From CAVOBC01 sp963693635 (GTDB lineage: Bacteria; Pseudomonadota; Gammaproteobacteria; Pseudomonadales; Azotimanducaceae), in NCBI GenBank assembly GCA_963693635.1, contig CAVOBC010000053.1, positions 1 to 18,429 of the forward strand: 18,429 nucleotides of DNA, written 5' to 3'. The position numbers were made by a program, and so were the translations under genes. Positions 15,436 to 18,429 of the stretch are shown piece after piece; within the stretch, counting starts at the first letter, position 1; the number at the start of each line of letters is the position of its first letter. Below the pieces are notes generated by a model. It saw only the letters and a list, made by a program, of their open reading frames with translations. It ran no database searches and was not told where the DNA came from.

Positions 15436-15529
15436 GGGTATGAAGGTTCGACCTGGCCGTGCCCGTGCATCTGCATCCCGACGATCAGGAAAAATCATGA
15501 TAAGAGACAAGCAACGCGAGGTGAACCCG

Positions 15530-16960
15530 ATGGGACTGAAGCAATTCGATGGCAGGTCTTCGGGTGTTTTTGCACGCGCATTCGGTCAACCAGCGCTACC
15601 GATGTTGCTGGCGGTGATGCTCGCGTACTCGGCCTTTGCTGCTGCGGACATTGGGCGGGTTGGCAGCGCAGGGCGCGGCGAGCCCTGGTCGAAGCCGGTC
15701 GTGGATGTTGCGGCCCGCGGCTATGTCGTCGAAGAGTTTTACCTGACCGGGGAAGCGACCTCATATGGGTTTAGCGAAGGCTACGCGTACAACGCCGATG
15801 GCAAATGGCGGACGCGTCCCGTAGCGTCAAAGCCGTTTGTGACCCGATTCCTGGTCGTCAGACCGGGTCATGCGAAGGACTTCAATGGCACCGTCGTGCT
15901 GCATTGGCTGAATGTGACGGCGGGTTTTGAACTCGGCCAGATCGATGCCGAGCATCTGCGTGGCTACGCCTGGGTTGGGGTGTCCGCGCAGAAGGTGGGT
16001 GTGGACGGCTTCCCTGGCCCGGAGGCTAATGGGCTGAAAAAATGGGACGCGGGGCGCTATGGCCGGCTGCAACATCCCGGCGATGCATGGTCGTACGACA
16101 TCTTCACGCAGGTGGCGAAGGCGTTGATGCCGAACCGAACGGGCCAGATCGATCCACTGGGCGGTCTGCCGGTTGACCGCGTGATTGCAGCAGGCGCGTC
16201 GCAATCGGCATCTCGCATCAGAACCTACATCAATGGCGTGCATCATCACGTCCGCGTCTTTGACGGCTACCTTCCGTACATTGACTTTGGAGGTACGGTC
16301 GACTTTGCCCGCGACGGTCTGCCACGATCCGAGCGCGGTCTTCCGGTCCGCACGCGAATTCGCGATGACCTCGGTGTGCCGGTGATCGTCGCCAACTCCG
16401 AGACCGAAGCGACCTTCCACCATCCGGTACGCCAGGACGACTCGGCGACCTACCGACTCTATGAGGTGGCGGGCACGTCGCACGTGTCTGTGGCCCGCGG
16501 GGCCGAAACAACCTTCGACAACCCCAACTGGCACTCATATCAGCCGGTGTTTTTCGCGTCCTTGCGACACCTGCACCGCTGGCTCGCCGATGGTGTCACG
16601 CCACCCAGCGCACCTTTGATCGATGTTGCGCTGGTCGCCGGCGCGCCGACCGTTCAGCGGGACGCTGACGGCAACGCGACCGGAGGGATTCGCTTGCCAG
16701 ACTTCGCGGTGCCGAGCGCGTCGCATAGTGGTGTCGGCAAGGCCGGAGGCGGCCGCTTCAGTTTTCTGTACGGCGTTGCAGAGGACTTTGGTGATGACGT
16801 GTTGAAGGAACTCTATCCAACGTCAAAGACCTTTCTGGCCAGGTGGGATCGCGCCCTTTATCAGTCGTTGGCCGATGGCATGGTGTTGCCGGAGGACGCC
16901 CCGGCGCTCCGGGAGAGTGCTGCCGACTGGGCGGCGAGGCTCGATGTCGACAAACCGTGA
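15530..16960 (+). CDS. Secreted alpha/beta hydrolase (Abhydrolase_10-like)
   Basis: 476 residues from ATG 15530, which has GAGG eight bases upstream. Other in-frame starts are ATG 15497 (with AGGA) and ATG 15434. The N-terminus has basic and polar residues, a hydrophobic run LPMLLAVMLAYSAFA (about 23-37) and an AFA-A type cleavage site, so export to the periplasm is likely. The mature part has the motif GASQSASR with probable nucleophile Ser 224, followed by YINGVHHHVRVFDGYL. An acidic residue lies in VIVANSETE (Glu 291 or 293) and His 318 in EVAGTSHVS, a plausible Ser-acid-His triad. This layout (G-x-SQS, then FDGYLP) matches the uncharacterised alpha/beta hydrolase domain family I know as Abhydrolase_10. 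The substrate is unknown. The stop overlaps the EamA gene start by 17 nt, so the two are co-translated. Confidence 0.8.
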   Translation: MGLKQFDGRSSGVFARAFGQPALPMLLAVMLAYSAFAAADIGRVGSAGRGEPWSKPVVDVAARGYVVEEFYLTGEATSYGFSEGYAYNADGKWRTRPVASKPFVTRFLVVRPGHAKDFNGTVVLHWLNVTAGFELGQIDAEHLRGYAWVGVSAQKVGVDGFPGPEANGLKKWDAGRYGRLQHPGDAWSYDIFTQVAKALMPNRTGQIDPLGGLPVDRVIAAGASQSASRIRTYINGVHHHVRVFDGYLPYIDFGGTVDFARDGLPRSERGLPVRTRIRDDLGVPVIVANSETEATFHHPVRQDDSATYRLYEVAGTSHVSVARGAETTFDNPNWHSYQPVFFASLRHLHRWLADGVTPPSAPLIDVALVAGAPTVQRDADGNATGGIRLPDFAVPSASHSGVGKAGGGRFSFLYGVAEDFGDDVLKELYPTSKTFLARWDRALYQSLADGMVLPEDAPALRESAADWAARLDVDKP

Positions 16961-17837
16961 CGGCGGTGTCGGCGAGGCACCCCATGCGCTAACGGACGCC
17001 CCGCTCAAAGGCGCGCTGCTGATGATGGCGGCGATGTTCGCCGCCGCGGCCATCGATACGTCGGTGAAAGCCCTCGCCGGGTCTTACAGCACGGGCGAGA
17101 TCGTGTTGTTGCGGACGCTCTTCGCCATACCGGTAACACTCGGCATTGCGCACACCAATGGGGGCATTCGGGCAGGGTTCAGGGCTCAGCTGCCTGCCTG
17201 GCAGCTTTACCGCGGTGCGCTCGGGTGCGGCGCAACCTTTGGCTTCTTTTACGGGCTATCGTTTCTGCCGCTGGTGACCGCTGTTTTGCTGGCATACGTG
17301 GCACCGCTGCTGGTCGTCCTTCTGTCCTATCCCTTGCTACGTGAGAAAGTTGGCCTGCGTCGGAGTGTTGGCGTGCTGGTCGGATTCGGCGGCACGATGT
17401 GTATCGTGCGACCCGACAGCCTTTCATTGCACCCGGCGGTCCTGGCGGTGCTCTTCTCCAGCCTGTGCTGGGCATTGATGGTGATCAGCAACCGGCAACT
17501 TGCGGGGCGCGAGTCGCCAGCAACCCTTGCCATCTACACGTTGCCTTTGAGCGGTGCGTTGGCGGCGGTGCTGACCGTCGGCGACTGGGTGACGCCGCGG
17601 CCGAATGATTGGCCGCTTTTTGTGATCGCCGGCGTGGGTGCGGCGAGCATCCATTTTCTGGCCGCGTCGGCGTCGCGCTTTGCGCGTGCGGCGACGTTGG
17701 CGCCGTTTGAATACACCAATCTGGTGTGGGTTGCGCTTGCGGCGTGGATGTTCTGGGCGGAGTTGCCTGACCTATGGACGCTGGCGGGCGGCAGCGCGGT
17801 TCTGGTCGGTGGGTTTATTGCGGTGCGGGGCCGGTAG
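16944..17837 (+). CDS. EamA/DMT-superfamily transporter
   Basis: 297 residues from ATG 16944 (GAGG a few bases upstream), overlapping the end of the hydrolase gene. A longer in-frame start at 16875 would add 23 arginine-rich residues and is unlikely. About ten short helices form two EamA repeats. The first, near residues 20-140, includes EIVLLRTLFAIPVTLGIA and the end of the repeat PLLVVLLSYPLLREKVGLRRSVGVLVGFGGTMCIVRP. The second, near 155-295, includes FEYTNLVWVALAAWMFWAELPD. Members export amino acids, nucleosides or metabolites across the inner membrane; the substrate here is unknown. Coupling to a secreted hydrolase suggests a shared substrate or product. The stop is TAG, at the usual end of the family. 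Confidence 0.9.
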   Translation: MSTNRDGGVGEAPHALTDAPLKGALLMMAAMFAAAAIDTSVKALAGSYSTGEIVLLRTLFAIPVTLGIAHTNGGIRAGFRAQLPAWQLYRGALGCGATFGFFYGLSFLPLVTAVLLAYVAPLLVVLLSYPLLREKVGLRRSVGVLVGFGGTMCIVRPDSLSLHPAVLAVLFSSLCWALMVISNRQLAGRESPATLAIYTLPLSGALAAVLTVGDWVTPRPNDWPLFVIAGVGAASIHFLAASASRFARAATLAPFEYTNLVWVALAAWMFWAELPDLWTLAGGSAVLVGGFIAVRGR

Positions 17838-17894
17838 TCGGCAAGCCTGAAAGCGGTGTTCGCATCCACGTCGTCAACCCCGGGGCAGGTACGC

Positions 17895-17914
17895 CAAACC
17901 CTCGTGAGGGTTTG
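17895..17914 (+). terminator. Strong hairpin after the EamA gene, possible terminator
   Basis: CAAACCCTC-GT-GAGGGTTTG is a perfect 9-bp stem (effectively a four-base loop), 58 nt after the EamA stop and 70 nt before the next gene. No U-tract follows, so it may be an inefficient terminator, an attenuator or a mRNA-protecting stem. Confidence 0.5.
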
Positions 17915-17983
17915 CTCGCGGTCCCCTTGCTTGTGCGACCCGGTGAGATCGACAATGTGGCCACCGATCACGGATCAACGCCC

Positions 17984-18429
17984 ATGCCGACAGCAGCGAC
18001 GTATCGCGACTACGAAAGTGCCTCTGACCGGGTCCGGGGGTTCTATGCGCTCAATCATGCCAATCAGACGCTGGCGTTCGCGCAGGACCGGCGTGAGCAA
18101 TACGGCCGGCTCGACAAACGCCGGATGGGTGTTTGGGAAGCGTGTGAGTATTTGAACGAGTTGATCGATGATAGCGATCCGGACACGAGCCTGTCGCAAA
18201 TTGCCCACTGCCTGCAGACCGCAGAAGCGATTCGTGCGGATGGACACCCGGACTGGTTCGTCCTTGCAGGTCTCGTGCACGATCTTGGCAAGATTCTGTG
18301 TCTATTTGGCGAGCCGCAATGGGCGGTGACCGGGGATACCTTTCCGCTCGGCTGTCGTTTTCAGGATGCCATTGTTTATCCCGAGTATTTCGCGTCCAAC
18401 AGCGACGTCGCGGTGGACAGGTATCGGAC
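17984..18429 (+). CDS. Myo-inositol oxygenase, N-terminal part (3' end outside window)
   Basis: 148 codons are visible before the window ends. The sequence closely follows the MIOX family, a non-haem di-iron HD-domain enzyme that splits myo-inositol with O2 to D-glucuronate. It has YRDYESASDRVRGFYALNHANQT (7-29), MGVWEACEYLNELIDDSDPDTSLSQIAHCLQTAEAIR (48-84), GHPDWFVLAGLVHDLGKILCLFGEPQWAVTGDTFPLGC (87-124) and VYPEYF. Iron ligands expected here are His 75, His 99 and Asp 100; the remaining ligands lie beyond the window. The start is taken at ATG 17984; GTG 17957 would add nine residues. The frame is open further upstream without a start. No other inositol catabolism gene is visible, although a Gfo/Idh dehydrogenase lies 12 kb away. 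This is probably a separate transcription unit from EamA, given the hairpin between them. Confidence 0.93.
   Translation, partial: MPTAATYRDYESASDRVRGFYALNHANQTLAFAQDRREQYGRLDKRRMGVWEACEYLNELIDDSDPDTSLSQIAHCLQTAEAIRADGHPDWFVLAGLVHDLGKILCLFGEPQWAVTGDTFPLGCRFQDAIVYPEYFASNSDVAVDRYR

Larger units (their letters stand above)
15208..15529. promoter_or_regulatory. Divergent control region between the Nramp-related gene and the hydrolase
   Basis: About 320 nt holding promoters for both directions. A perfect 14-bp palindrome CCCGTTGCAACGGG sits at 15325-15338, about 118 nt before the Nramp-type start. A direct repeat TGAGGCAT occurs at 15406-15413 and 15428-15435, spaced 22 bp, two helical turns, upstream of the hydrolase. 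Both look like regulator sites; neither matches a regulator I can name. Confidence 0.45.

Noticed and set aside
17840..17983. N-terminal extension of myo-inositol oxygenase back to the EamA stop
   Set aside because: The frame is open (GKPESGVRIHVVNPGAGTPNPR...) but contains no good start with a ribosome site, and it crosses a strong hairpin. MIOX similarity begins only at about YRDYES.

Overview
This is an 18.4 kb window of GC-rich bacterial chromosome, roughly 60% G+C by eye. The gene content is that of a free-living heterotrophic proteobacterium, possibly a marine or environmental gammaproteobacterium. That guess rests on the general style of the proteins (oligopeptidase B, an EAL domain, an acyl-CoA dehydrogenase, myo-inositol oxygenase, a DHA3-type MFS carrier) and not on any marker gene. 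I found no rRNA, tRNA, CRISPR array, transposase or integrase.

Layout, left to right. (1) 1-758, minus: the first ~250 residues of an MFS transporter that runs off the left edge. (2) 1164-5088, plus: a two-gene heterodimeric ABC exporter operon in which both genes are damaged. The first has an in-frame amber codon exactly between its membrane and ATPase domains. The second has lost about 50 residues carrying the ABC signature and Walker B, and is out of frame afterwards. (3) 5192-7726, minus: an amidase-signature hydrolase followed by a Gfo/Idh/MocA oxidoreductase, possibly co-transcribed. (4) 7727-8700: a relic zone with a plus-strand small membrane protein gene interrupted by an amber codon, and a minus-strand half EAL domain. 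(5) 8998-9663, plus: a DNA-3-methyladenine glycosylase I-type protein. (6) 9719-10996, minus: a complete 12-helix MFS exporter. (7) 11196-11559, minus: the C-terminal remnant of an acyl-CoA dehydrogenase with a homopolymer frameshift, abutting an AT-rich inverted repeat. (8) 11713-15207, minus: an Nramp-related transporter and an oligopeptidase B, 15 nt apart. (9) 15530-17837, plus: a secreted alpha/beta hydrolase overlapping an EamA-type exporter. (10) 17984-end, plus: the N-terminal part of myo-inositol oxygenase.

Intact genes and clearly broken ones alternate. Five loci (the two ABC genes, the small membrane protein, the EAL protein and the acyl-CoA dehydrogenase) carry nonsense, deletion, truncation or frameshift lesions, and the left MFS gene may have a frameshift at its start. 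This is either local gene decay or consensus error in a draft or metagenomic assembly. The homopolymer lesion fits sequencing error, while the half-genes and the domain-sized deletion fit real decay better.

The most interesting non-coding signal is a ~50-bp element made of two adjacent palindromes. It occurs twice in the same orientation (5131-5180 and 11646-11701). Each copy lies exactly 11 nt beyond the stop codon of a minus-strand gene, and the differences between copies largely keep the stems paired. It may be a repeated extragenic palindrome or a terminator-like element. No complete new multi-gene system was recognised.
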